From positions 1,612,001 to 1,676,000 of the forward strand of contig NZ_CP081903.1 in assembly GCF_020091405.1 (NCBI RefSeq): a stretch of 64,000 bases of DNA, read 5' to 3'. Every line of letters begins with the position of its first letter. Within the stretch, counting starts at the first letter, position 1. Made by a program: the position numbers and the translations under genes. The notes below the pieces were generated by a model, which was given only the letters and a program-made list of their open reading frames with translations, searched no databases and was not told where the DNA came from. This document shows positions 52,526-61,121 of this stretch, in pieces. Source of the DNA: Bacteroides cellulosilyticus. GTDB taxonomy: Bacteria > Bacteroidota > Bacteroidia > Bacteroidales > Bacteroidaceae.

Positions 52526-53854
52526 ATGAAGAACAACAAGCTTTATTTTGTTTTTCTTTTCTTAAGTATTTTGTTCGCAAGTTGCAATGGCGAAGAAGTA
52601 ATTGAGAAATGGCCTGAAATAGGCAGCTATTATGATTCGAGCAAGCCTATTGAGTTAAAATCCATGTCACCCGACTGGGGAAGAATCAACGATTCTTTTA
52701 TTATCAAAGGAAACTTTCCGGTTGACACGACCAGAAAAGTCAAAGTTTTCTTTGCCGACAAGGAAGCTGTTATCGTAAACAACAACGGAAATGAACTGTA
52801 TGGGCTTATCCCCAAGCAGTTTCCCGGCTATAACGAGATAACATTGGAAGTGGATGGCAAAAGGTATACATCTGATAATGTGAAGTTTAAGTACTATCAG
52901 ACTCAATCTGTGAAAACAATATTGGGAAAATTTGGTGAAAATACCTGGACATCGTCAAATGATTGTAAAATAGATGAATTCCGAATGGATGATTCTTCAG
53001 GAATTGTAGCTGTTGCAGGACAAAAGAGTGATAATTTCATTTTCTATGCAGGAGTATGGGGCGATCGTACTTATTTTGTGTCATTAGAGGATAATATGGT
53101 GATGCGTCTGACTTCTATTGGTTTTATGGGTTCTGTTGCAGTTGATAATTCAAGAGAAAAAGTGAGCATCATGCCTCGTGATGGAGGTGAGTTATACACA
53201 GCCACCCGTGGGGATGGATGGACTATAAACTCTCTTGGTCTCAAAATACCTTCTTCAAACAGTTGCGTGGGGGTATTGACTTATGCCGAGGATGACCGCT
53301 ATGTGTATGCAATGTCCGATGATGGTCTTTATGAAGTGGATTTGACAGATAAAAGTTATACAAAATTAGTTACTCCATCAGATTACCCGGCTTTTAATGG
53401 AGTGAATCTCGGTCAGTGGGAACATTATCTGACTTACAGTAAATATGATAAGTGCTTTTTTGCCTCTTATCCTGAGAATAATGGCATTCTGAAGATATGG
53501 AAAGATACTTCGGGTGCATGGCAAGTGGAACGCTATGCCGGCTTCCAACCGGGATGGTTGAATACAACTTTTGGGGATCGATTGACGGATGCCGTATTGA
53601 AACAACCTTGCGGAATGGCGGTGAATAGTTACGGTGAACTCTATGTATGTTGCAAAGCGAGCCATTGCATTGTGAAAATCAAAGGAAGGCTTGTTTCTTT
53701 GGTAGCGGGAGTTCCCGATCGGTCAGGAAGACTAAACGGATTCCCTACGGATGCAATGTTTGATAATCCAGTGGATATTGCTTTGGATTCGGAGGAGAAC
53801 TTCTTCATTTGTGAACGATCTTCAAATGCAATCCGGAAAATGACAATTGAATAA
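52526..53854 (+). CDS. TIG/IPT-domain lipoprotein with NHL-type propeller
   Basis: The 442-residue lipoprotein (lipobox LFASC, Cys20) has an N-terminal IPT/TIG domain (residues about 40-125: IELKSMSPDWGRINDSFIIKG) and then an NHL-like six-bladed propeller (DNPVDIALDSEENFFICERSSN and QPCGMAVNSYGELYVCCKA are typical blades). Such proteins are often the first gene of a SusC/SusD operon in Bacteroides, and are thought to bind glycan or protein at the surface. It stands 28 bp before the susC-type gene and is probably co-transcribed with it. Confidence 0.85.
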   Translation: MKNNKLYFVFLFLSILFASCNGEEVIEKWPEIGSYYDSSKPIELKSMSPDWGRINDSFIIKGNFPVDTTRKVKVFFADKEAVIVNNNGNELYGLIPKQFPGYNEITLEVDGKRYTSDNVKFKYYQTQSVKTILGKFGENTWTSSNDCKIDEFRMDDSSGIVAVAGQKSDNFIFYAGVWGDRTYFVSLEDNMVMRLTSIGFMGSVAVDNSREKVSIMPRDGGELYTATRGDGWTINSLGLKIPSSNSCVGVLTYAEDDRYVYAMSDDGLYEVDLTDKSYTKLVTPSDYPAFNGVNLGQWEHYLTYSKYDKCFFASYPENNGILKIWKDTSGAWQVERYAGFQPGWLNTTFGDRLTDAVLKQPCGMAVNSYGELYVCCKASHCIVKIKGRLVSLVAGVPDRSGRLNGFPTDAMFDNPVDIALDSEENFFICERSSNAIRKMTIE

Positions 53855-53882
53855 AAGTAGAAATCATATAAAATGAATCAAG

Positions 53883-56800
53883 ATGAAGATTAAACATATA
53901 TTACTGTTTCTCATGGCATGGGTAAGCTCTATGAGTTTGGCCTATGCGCAACAGACTGTGGTAGCTTCTGGTTCGGTTATGGACGAGAAAGGCGAACTCT
54001 TAATCGGAGTATCGATTTCTGTAAAGGAAGTTCCTTCTATGGGTGCTATTACGGATATTGACGGTCGTTTCAAGATAGGGGGTATCAAAGCCGGGCATAC
54101 GTTGGTCATATCCTATGTGGGGTATGATCCTCAGGAGATAAAAATGAACAAGAGCAACGAGCGCATGCGCGTAGTGTTGAAGGAGAGTTCGAATGTAATG
54201 GACGAGGTTGTGATTACGGCATCGGGTAAGGTACAGAAGAAGATTAATGTGACAGGTGCCATTACCGGAGTTGAGGTGGCTACGCTGAAAACTCCTGCCA
54301 CTTCCATAAGCAACATGTTGGGCGGACGCGTTCCGGGCATCATTTCCGTTACACGTAGTGGAGAGCCGGGCAAGGATTTCTCCGAGTTCTGGGTACGTGG
54401 TATCAGTACCTTTGGTGCCGGACAGGGAGCTTTGGTGTTGATTGACGGTGTCGAAGGCAACTTGAATACGCTTGATCCCGAAGACATTGAGAGTTTCTCT
54501 ATCTTGAAGGATGCCTCTTCTACGGCGGTTTACGGTGTACGTGGTGCCAACGGTGTGGTATTGGTAAGTACCAAGAAGGGTAAAGCCGGAAAACTGAATT
54601 TGCAGGTAAAGGCAAATGCCGGTATCTCTTATTCTCCTCGAATGCCCAAATATGTACGTGCTGCGGAATATGCGGCACTCGCCAACGAAGCTGCCGTGAC
54701 ACGTGGACGTATTCCTGTCTATTCCGATGTGGATGTGGATTTGTTCGGGAACCACATGGACCCTGATTTTCATCCGGATGTGGATTGGAGGGATGTTATC
54801 TTGAGAGATTATACCTGGAACCAGCAATACTTCCTGAGTGCGTCGGGAGGTGGTGAAGTAGCTCGCTATTACATCAGTGCCGGTTTTACGACAAAAGATG
54901 CCATCTTTAAACAAGATAAAGGGGTAAACAAATACAATACGAACGTAAACTACAACAAGTTCAATTTCCGTGCTAATGTGGATGTGAATGTCACTTCCAC
55001 CACTACGCTTTCGCTGAATGAAGAGAGTGTGATTGTTACTCAGAATTATCCGGGATATGGAAACGACAGTAGGGTATTGTGGCAGGCACAATCCAATCTG
55101 ACTCCGGTGACAGTACCGTTGATGTACACCACAGGGCAGGCACCTGGATATGGCACTGATAAATCGAATATTAGTCCGTATGTATTGTTGAATATGACGG
55201 GTTATCGCAAGTTCTATTCCAATGATAATAAAATCACGATGCAGCTCAATCAGGATTTGAAGATGATAACTCCCGGACTGAGTATTGCAGGATTGGTCAA
55301 CATTAATTCGATAGGTGCGAGAACCCAAGTTCGCGAAAAAATGCCGGCCATTTATTATGCTCATGGTTATAAACGTGATGGAACACTCGATTTGGAGAAA
55401 ATATCTGATGCAGTGGAGCCCTATTATACAAATTGGAATGACACTGAGCGTAGAATTTATTGGGATTTCCGACTGAATTACGACCAGACATTTAATAAGG
55501 TACATAAGGTGGGTGCTTTGGTGAAGGCCGAATGGAGCGATTATGAAGCATCGAAATATAATAAATTGCTGACTGCTATCCCTAAACGATATAATAGTTA
55601 CTCAAGCCGTTTCTCTTATTCGTATGATGATACTTATATGGCCGAATTTAATATGGGTTACACCGGTTCGGAGGCTTTTGAGAAAGGTAAGAAATTTGGT
55701 TGGTTCCCTGCTGTTTCTATAGGTTGGGCTCCCACGCAATATCGCTTCTGGCGTAATAAGAACAATTTTATCAATTATTTCAAAATCAGGGCTTCGTATG
55801 GTATAGTAGGTAACGACCGCCTCACTTGGGACGACTCGGTACGTTTTCCCTATCTTACTTTGATTGGTTACACAGGTTCCGGCAGTTGGAATAACGGTTC
55901 CGGTTTGACCGAAACGCAAGTAGGTTCCAGCAACCTGCGCTGGGAAAAGGCCAAGAAAGCTAACATCGGTATTGATGCACGTTTCTTCCACGAACGTTTT
56001 GAGATGACAGTCGATTTCTTCCAGGATATACGTTCCGGTATTTATCAGCAACGCCAGAGTGTACCGGAAGAGATGGGACTTCCGTCATTGCCTTGGGCCA
56101 ATGTGGGTGAAATGAAGAGCTGGGGTATGGATGGACATATCTCATATACGCAACCTTTGGGTGACAATGACAAATACCTGATTGTACGTGCCAACTATAC
56201 ACAGTCCATGAACAAAATCACCAATTTCGAGGAAGACCTTAAGAAATACGATTACCAATCAGCCGTAGGATATCAAAGTGGAGTTAACCGAGGCTTGATA
56301 GCTTTGGGCTTGTTTAAAGACCAGGCAGATATAGATAATAGTCCTCGTCAGGATTTTGGCAATTACTTGCCGGGTGACATCAAGTATAAGGATGTCAATG
56401 GCGATGGCATTGTCAATTGGGATGATATTGTACCTTTGAAGTATTCTTATGTGCCTCAGATACAGTATGGATTTGCCACAGAGTTTAACTGGAAGAACTT
56501 CAATGTAAGTGTCCTGTTCGAGGGGGTAAGCCGCGTGACTTATTTTAAAGGTGGAAATATGTATCAGCCATTCTCGGGTAGTACAGCCGGTAATGTGATT
56601 ACAGATTTTGCCAACCCGGCAAACCGATGGATTTCACGTGAGATCTCAGGCAACCCTGCCACCGAGAATCCGAACGCCAAGTACCCTCGTCTTTATTATG
56701 GAGGTAGCAGTAATAATAGTCAATCATCTTCTTTTTGGTTGTCTGATGGTAGTTACTTGCGTCTGAAGAATGTGCAAGTCTCTTATACACTCAAGAACCA

Positions 56801-56966
56801 ATTCCTGAAAAAGTTTGGTCTCCAGAAAGCAGTAATTAGTGTGATTGGAGACAATTTGGCAGTTTGGTCTAAAGAGAAGATGCTGGATCCTGCACAAGCG
56901 GGAGATAATGGAACAGTCTATCCTGTCCAGCGAGTGTATACTTTACAGCTTAATCTTTCATTCTAA
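53883..56966 (+). CDS. SusC-type TonB-linked outer membrane transporter
   Basis: The 1027-residue protein has a signal peptide (ending LAYAQ), a CarboxypepD_reg-like N-terminal domain (VVASGSVMDEKGELLIGVSI), a TonB-box-like EVVITASGK, a plug domain (IRNMLGG-type SNMLGGRVPG, then STAVYGVRGANGVVLVSTKKG) and a 22-strand-type barrel ending TLQLNLSF. It imports an oligosaccharide across the outer membrane with TonB energy. With SusD directly downstream (15 bp) it forms the core pair of the locus. The substrate is not evident. Confidence 0.95.
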   Translation: MKIKHILLFLMAWVSSMSLAYAQQTVVASGSVMDEKGELLIGVSISVKEVPSMGAITDIDGRFKIGGIKAGHTLVISYVGYDPQEIKMNKSNERMRVVLKESSNVMDEVVITASGKVQKKINVTGAITGVEVATLKTPATSISNMLGGRVPGIISVTRSGEPGKDFSEFWVRGISTFGAGQGALVLIDGVEGNLNTLDPEDIESFSILKDASSTAVYGVRGANGVVLVSTKKGKAGKLNLQVKANAGISYSPRMPKYVRAAEYAALANEAAVTRGRIPVYSDVDVDLFGNHMDPDFHPDVDWRDVILRDYTWNQQYFLSASGGGEVARYYISAGFTTKDAIFKQDKGVNKYNTNVNYNKFNFRANVDVNVTSTTTLSLNEESVIVTQNYPGYGNDSRVLWQAQSNLTPVTVPLMYTTGQAPGYGTDKSNISPYVLLNMTGYRKFYSNDNKITMQLNQDLKMITPGLSIAGLVNINSIGARTQVREKMPAIYYAHGYKRDGTLDLEKISDAVEPYYTNWNDTERRIYWDFRLNYDQTFNKVHKVGALVKAEWSDYEASKYNKLLTAIPKRYNSYSSRFSYSYDDTYMAEFNMGYTGSEAFEKGKKFGWFPAVSIGWAPTQYRFWRNKNNFINYFKIRASYGIVGNDRLTWDDSVRFPYLTLIGYTGSGSWNNGSGLTETQVGSSNLRWEKAKKANIGIDARFFHERFEMTVDFFQDIRSGIYQQRQSVPEEMGLPSLPWANVGEMKSWGMDGHISYTQPLGDNDKYLIVRANYTQSMNKITNFEEDLKKYDYQSAVGYQSGVNRGLIALGLFKDQADIDNSPRQDFGNYLPGDIKYKDVNGDGIVNWDDIVPLKYSYVPQIQYGFATEFNWKNFNVSVLFEGVSRVTYFKGGNMYQPFSGSTAGNVITDFANPANRWISREISGNPATENPNAKYPRLYYGGSSNNSQSSSFWLSDGSYLRLKNVQVSYTLKNQFLKKFGLQKAVISVIGDNLAVWSKEKMLDPAQAGDNGTVYPVQRVYTLQLNLSF

Positions 56967-56981
56967 TATAACCTGACAATT

Positions 56982-58979
56982 ATGATAAAATTTGGAAATT
57001 ATAAAAGAGAATTCGGTTTTCTCGGCAGAATAGCCGCAATAACCGTTATTTTGGTCTCAAGCATTATGTTCGGTTCGTGCGAAAAATACTTGGACATTGA
57101 CAAATATGTGTACGATCAGACCACGCTGGACTCCATTTTCCTTTCCCGCTCCAGAACGGAAGAGTATATCAATGGAGCGGCTGCACTGCTTCCCGATGAA
57201 TCAATACTTATGAATGGTTGGGGATGGTCTTCTACATTGCCCAGTGGATTGGGCTCAGATGAAGCAATCGTTCCGTTCGTAACGAATGGAAATGCTATAC
57301 TTTATGATGAAGTGAAAGAAACGAACTCATGGTTTAATCCGTGGCCCGGGTGCTATAAAGGAATCCGTAAGGCCAACATCGTATTGGAGAATATATCCAA
57401 AAACCAGGAGCTTACCGAGATGGAAATGCGTGATTTCAAGGGAAGGGCTTATTTTCTGCGGGCTTACTTCTATTTCTATTTGGTAAGATTGTACGGGCCT
57501 GTGGTTGTACTTCCCGACCGTCCTTTCGATACGGACGAAGATGTAGCGTCAGTTTCATTCGAGCGTTCCACTTACGATGAGTGTGTAGAGAAAATCTGTG
57601 CCGACTTTGAAGAAGCAGCTAAATTGCTGCCTGCAAGTCGTATAGATGCATTGCAGTATATACCTACCAAGGGTGCTGCTTTGGCGTTCAAGGCTCGTAT
57701 GCAGCTCTATGCTGCCAGCCCCCTTTTCAATGGTAACAGTTACTATTCCGATTGGAAAGACTCAGAGGGGAGGAATTTCATTGCCCAGACGGAAGACAAG
57801 GTTAAGTGGGGAAAAGCTGCCGCCACGTTCAAGCGGATTATTGATATGAATAAGTATGCCATTCATACTGTATCCAAAATAGTGAATGAAAAGGGTACAG
57901 GCACATTGCCTCTTCCCGAGACGGTATCTGATGCCGACTTCCCTGATGGAGCCGGAGGTATAGACCCCTATAAGTCATACAAGACGCTGTTTGATGGTAC
58001 TTACCAGCCTGAGTTGGTTAAAGAATACATCTATTTTTCAAAAAATAATGGAAACTATATTCTTGTGACACCTTCCAAATTGGGGGGAATATCTTCATTT
58101 AGTGTTACTTTAGATATGATTGATGAATACCGGATGGCTGACGGTAGACCGTTTAGTGAAGCTACTCAGGCGGAAAAATCATGGCAGGCAGTGGGACAAG
58201 ATAAAACATTCTCGTCAGATTATCTTCTTTCCGGAAACAGAGCTCATCGTGATGATGGTCGCGAACCGCGTTTTTATGCGGCTATTGGTTTCAATGCTTG
58301 TATCTGGCCTACAACTTCCCACCGTGACGGTTTGTCAGCAGGTACCAGAAACTATGTTACCGACTATTACTACGGAGGTAGTGCATCTGATATGAATAAT
58401 AATGATAACAGAACCAGGACCGGATATACCTGCCGGAAATATGTGCATCAGGATGATTGTATCTTTTGGAATGGAGTGGTAAAAGCGAAGACTTATCCGA
58501 TATTCCGCTATGCCGAAGTATTGTTGGGGTATGTAGAAGCGATGAACGAAATGGAAGGTTCGTATACGGACGAAGATGGGCAGGTGACGGTTACTCGTGA
58601 TGTGGATCAAATGGTGAAATATTTCAATCAGATTCGTTATCGTGCCGGTCAACCGGGAATCACAACTGCCGATGCAGCCGACCAAAGCAGGATGCGTGAA
58701 CTAATTAAGCATGAAAGGTTGATTGAGTTTGCTTTCGAAAGTCATCGTTATTGGGATTTGCGCCGTTGGAAAGATGCCTATGACGCTTACAACAAACCCA
58801 TCAGAGGATTGGATGTAAGTGCTCGCGAATCACAACGCGAACAGTTCTATACAGAAAGAATCTGGAATACAGAAAAAACCATGAAACGTATGTTTTCCAA
58901 CAAGATGTATCTGTGGCCGCTTGACAGAAATGTGCTGAGAAAGAACGGTAAGTTGGTACAGAACCCAGGATGGAATTAA
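56982..58979 (+). CDS. SusD/RagB family surface lipoprotein
   Basis: The 665-residue lipoprotein (MFGSC, Cys33) has the SusD fold: an N-terminal part with YLDIDKYV and four TPR-like helical pairs (e.g. RAYFLRAYFYFYLVRLYGPVVVL is the classic SusD segment), and a C-terminal SusD part with RYAEVLLGYVEAMNE, YFNQIRYRAGQPGI, ERLIEFAFESHRYWDLRRW and the terminal WPLDRNVLRKNGKLVQNPGW. It caps the SusC barrel and captures oligosaccharide at the surface. Confidence 0.95.
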   Translation: MIKFGNYKREFGFLGRIAAITVILVSSIMFGSCEKYLDIDKYVYDQTTLDSIFLSRSRTEEYINGAAALLPDESILMNGWGWSSTLPSGLGSDEAIVPFVTNGNAILYDEVKETNSWFNPWPGCYKGIRKANIVLENISKNQELTEMEMRDFKGRAYFLRAYFYFYLVRLYGPVVVLPDRPFDTDEDVASVSFERSTYDECVEKICADFEEAAKLLPASRIDALQYIPTKGAALAFKARMQLYAASPLFNGNSYYSDWKDSEGRNFIAQTEDKVKWGKAAATFKRIIDMNKYAIHTVSKIVNEKGTGTLPLPETVSDADFPDGAGGIDPYKSYKTLFDGTYQPELVKEYIYFSKNNGNYILVTPSKLGGISSFSVTLDMIDEYRMADGRPFSEATQAEKSWQAVGQDKTFSSDYLLSGNRAHRDDGREPRFYAAIGFNACIWPTTSHRDGLSAGTRNYVTDYYYGGSASDMNNNDNRTRTGYTCRKYVHQDDCIFWNGVVKAKTYPIFRYAEVLLGYVEAMNEMEGSYTDEDGQVTVTRDVDQMVKYFNQIRYRAGQPGITTADAADQSRMRELIKHERLIEFAFESHRYWDLRRWKDAYDAYNKPIRGLDVSARESQREQFYTERIWNTEKTMKRMFSNKMYLWPLDRNVLRKNGKLVQNPGWN

Positions 58980-58980
58980 A

Positions 58981-59931
58981 ATGAAAACAATAAAAGCTGA
59001 TAATATGAAGAGAATAGCATTTTTTTCGATAACCTTGCTGTTGGCATGTATGGCGGGTTGCGACAATAAAATACCTATGGAAGAGAATTTATGGCCCGAA
59101 ACGGTTTATCTGGTTGGGGCAAAAGATAAGATTATAAATAGAGATCTGAATATAGGTTATGAAAAAGATACCATATATGCATCGGTTGCCATCAGCGGTT
59201 CGCTGTCTACCAAGGAAGATATAACTGTTACTGTTGAAGAATTTCCTTCTGGTATTGAAAGTTATAACCAGAAAGAACTTGGTTCGGGTGATATAAAGTA
59301 TCGTACGTTGACAAATGGTATCTATAGTTTTCCGCAAGAAAATGTAATTGTGAAAAAGGGTGAAGCCTATGGCACGTATCCTGTTCACATTGACCCATCC
59401 ACTTTGCATATAGATTCGCTCTATATGATGGCGTTTAAACTTAGTGGAACATCTCGTTTTGAACTGGCTAAAGAAGATACAGTGGTGCTAATCCGTCTGA
59501 ATCTGATGAATGACTATTCAGGGCTTTATTATATGGACGGTGTGATTAAGCCTGCTGATAATCCAAAGGATTCCGTTATCTATAAGTCGCCTCGCACGTT
59601 GCAAGCTGTAGTCGATGGTAACACTGTACGTATGTATCATCAAAAGAATGAATGGTCGAAAGGTGCTACAGACTACAGACCCGATTATTGCTTTAATATC
59701 ACCGTAAATCCGGATAATTCAGTAACCTTAACGTCTTGGGATAAGTTTAACCTTGTCAGTGGTGGCGGTAAGTATTACCCCGAAATGGAAGTGTACGATT
59801 TGTGGTATACTTTCAGAGAGGATGGTATGTTGAAGAAAACCCGGGGATTTGTGTACAAAGAGCGTAAGAACGATGATGAAGTACGCAAGATAAACGACTG
59901 GATGGAAGAAAATAGAAAGTACGATTATTAG
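58981..59931 (+). CDS. Surface lipoprotein of the DUF1735/DUF4361 type
   Basis: The 316-residue protein (308 if the second ATG at 59005 is used) has a lipobox MAGC. Residues about 40-175 resemble the BT_3987-like N-terminal domain DUF1735 (VYLVGAKDKIINRDL, then VAISGSLSTKEDITVTVE and LYMMAFKLSGTS). The rest resembles DUF4361 (YSGLYYMDGVIKP, then WDKFNLVSGGGKYYPEMEVYDLWYTF). Such proteins are surface glycan-binding or endoglycosidase-associated lipoproteins of PULs. It follows SusD by a single base, so it is clearly in the same operon. Which ATG is used is not clear; the second gives a standard lipoprotein signal. Confidence 0.8.
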   Translation: MKTIKADNMKRIAFFSITLLLACMAGCDNKIPMEENLWPETVYLVGAKDKIINRDLNIGYEKDTIYASVAISGSLSTKEDITVTVEEFPSGIESYNQKELGSGDIKYRTLTNGIYSFPQENVIVKKGEAYGTYPVHIDPSTLHIDSLYMMAFKLSGTSRFELAKEDTVVLIRLNLMNDYSGLYYMDGVIKPADNPKDSVIYKSPRTLQAVVDGNTVRMYHQKNEWSKGATDYRPDYCFNITVNPDNSVTLTSWDKFNLVSGGGKYYPEMEVYDLWYTFREDGMLKKTRGFVYKERKNDDEVRKINDWMEENRKYDY

Positions 59932-59986
59932 AAAGGTGTTTTTAAGGTAAAAAACAGATTGTGACTTTTTTATTATCATTAGTTTA

Positions 59987-60016
59987 AGAATGGTGCTTCG
60001 TGAGAAACACCATTCT
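59987..60016. other. 9-bp hairpin in the PUL operon
   Basis: AGAATGGTG (59987-59995) pairs with CACCATTCT (60008-60016). There is no T-run, so it may be an RNA processing or stability element, not a terminator. Confidence 0.35.
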
Positions 60017-60054
60017 ATAAGTAAATATTGTCAAATTTTTAAAGCAGAACCATT

Positions 60055-60966
60055 ATGAAGCATTTATTTTATTGTTTGTTTCTGATGCTATTATGTATCG
60101 GATGTAAAGGAGAAGATGATCCGATCATAGAAGAAAAAAATGACCCTTCGTCTGCAACGACAAGGGGGCCGTCGGGTTCTCTTGATTTATCATTGTTAGG
60201 GAATGTTGTTTCTATTTCTTGGAATGAGCCATTTGGTAAGTATGTTGGTATCGAAGTAGGAGTATCTACTGAGTCTGGTATGTCATTGGGTTCATTTTCA
60301 AGTAGTAACGACTCTGGAAGTGAGAAGTTTTTTGTGTCCTCTATTGCATCATACAGTGGACCTGTGATAGCGACAGTAAGAGGTCGTTCTTCTAATGGAT
60401 ATGTTGGTCAACCAATAACTATTTCACTCGGCATTATGAATGATCCTGCTGCTCCACCAAATTGTAGTCATGGATATAATCCACGATATCCAGTATTAAG
60501 TATAGGCGTAGACTTGGAGCATAATTTCTATTTTTCGAGAGGAGAGTTTCCTAAAAGAGCGTTATTGTTATATATCTTGCATGTTCAGAGTTTCGATCAT
60601 TATGAATCCCTTCCTTATTACCCTTATACCCCTAACCCTGTATATGATGTTGAAGATATTACGAATTGGGTTGATCTCCCGGTTCTTACTTCATCTATGT
60701 CCGAGGTAATAAAAATTAGCCATCCACAATTAGATAGATTTTGGGATCGTCCGGATGCGACTTTCACTTTAGATATTCGTCTTTACGATGGAGGGTGTCC
60801 CAAATTGTCTCCTGGTAATGGTTCATCATTACCAGCATGTACAAACTATTGTGTGTATAAAACAACTAATTTAGAGCCTTTGAGCCAAATAGTCCGTTCT
60901 GTAAAAATGAGTCAAGTTTTGGATGGAGTAGTTTATTATCCAGATTCTCCAATGCCTACTTACTAA
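60055..60966 (+). CDS. Uncharacterised PUL lipoprotein
   Basis: The 303-residue lipoprotein (lipobox LCIGC, Cys17; then KGEDDPIIEEKND) has a small domain of about 100 residues rich in Ser and Gly after the linker, with some likeness to a fibronectin-type fold, and then a Pro/Tyr-rich part (YPYTPNPVYDVED). I know no family for it. It may be a surface glycan-binding protein of the locus. It is separated from the upstream gene by a 123-bp gap with a small hairpin and is followed by a large hairpin, so it may be expressed to a different level. Confidence 0.65.
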   Translation: MKHLFYCLFLMLLCIGCKGEDDPIIEEKNDPSSATTRGPSGSLDLSLLGNVVSISWNEPFGKYVGIEVGVSTESGMSLGSFSSSNDSGSEKFFVSSIASYSGPVIATVRGRSSNGYVGQPITISLGIMNDPAAPPNCSHGYNPRYPVLSIGVDLEHNFYFSRGEFPKRALLLYILHVQSFDHYESLPYYPYTPNPVYDVEDITNWVDLPVLTSSMSEVIKISHPQLDRFWDRPDATFTLDIRLYDGGCPKLSPGNGSSLPACTNYCVYKTTNLEPLSQIVRSVKMSQVLDGVVYYPDSPMPTY

Positions 60967-60988
60967 TAAGTACTTGTGAAATCTTTCC

Positions 60989-61035
60989 ATTGCTTTCTTC
61001 CTTGTTTTCCATTGGAAAACAAGGAAGAAAGCAAT
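60989..61035. terminator. Perfect 22-bp hairpin after the lipoprotein gene
   Basis: A 22-bp arm beginning ATTGCTTTCTTCC (60989-61010) pairs perfectly with 61014-61035 across a 3-nt loop. No T-run follows, so it may work as a partial terminator or as an mRNA 3' end stabiliser. Confidence 0.45.
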
Positions 61036-61121
61036 CTGTTACTCTATAATGCTGATAATGAGAAAGTATTCGTGTTAATCTGTGTATTCTGTGGTGAATT
61101 AATAATTAAAAAGAAAAAATA

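Noticed and set aside
54000..55505. 501-codon open frame on the minus strand inside the susC-type gene
   Set aside because: It is antisense to a clear SusC protein, has no export signal, promoter or family match, and its His/Arg/Ile-rich composition is typical of a shadow frame.
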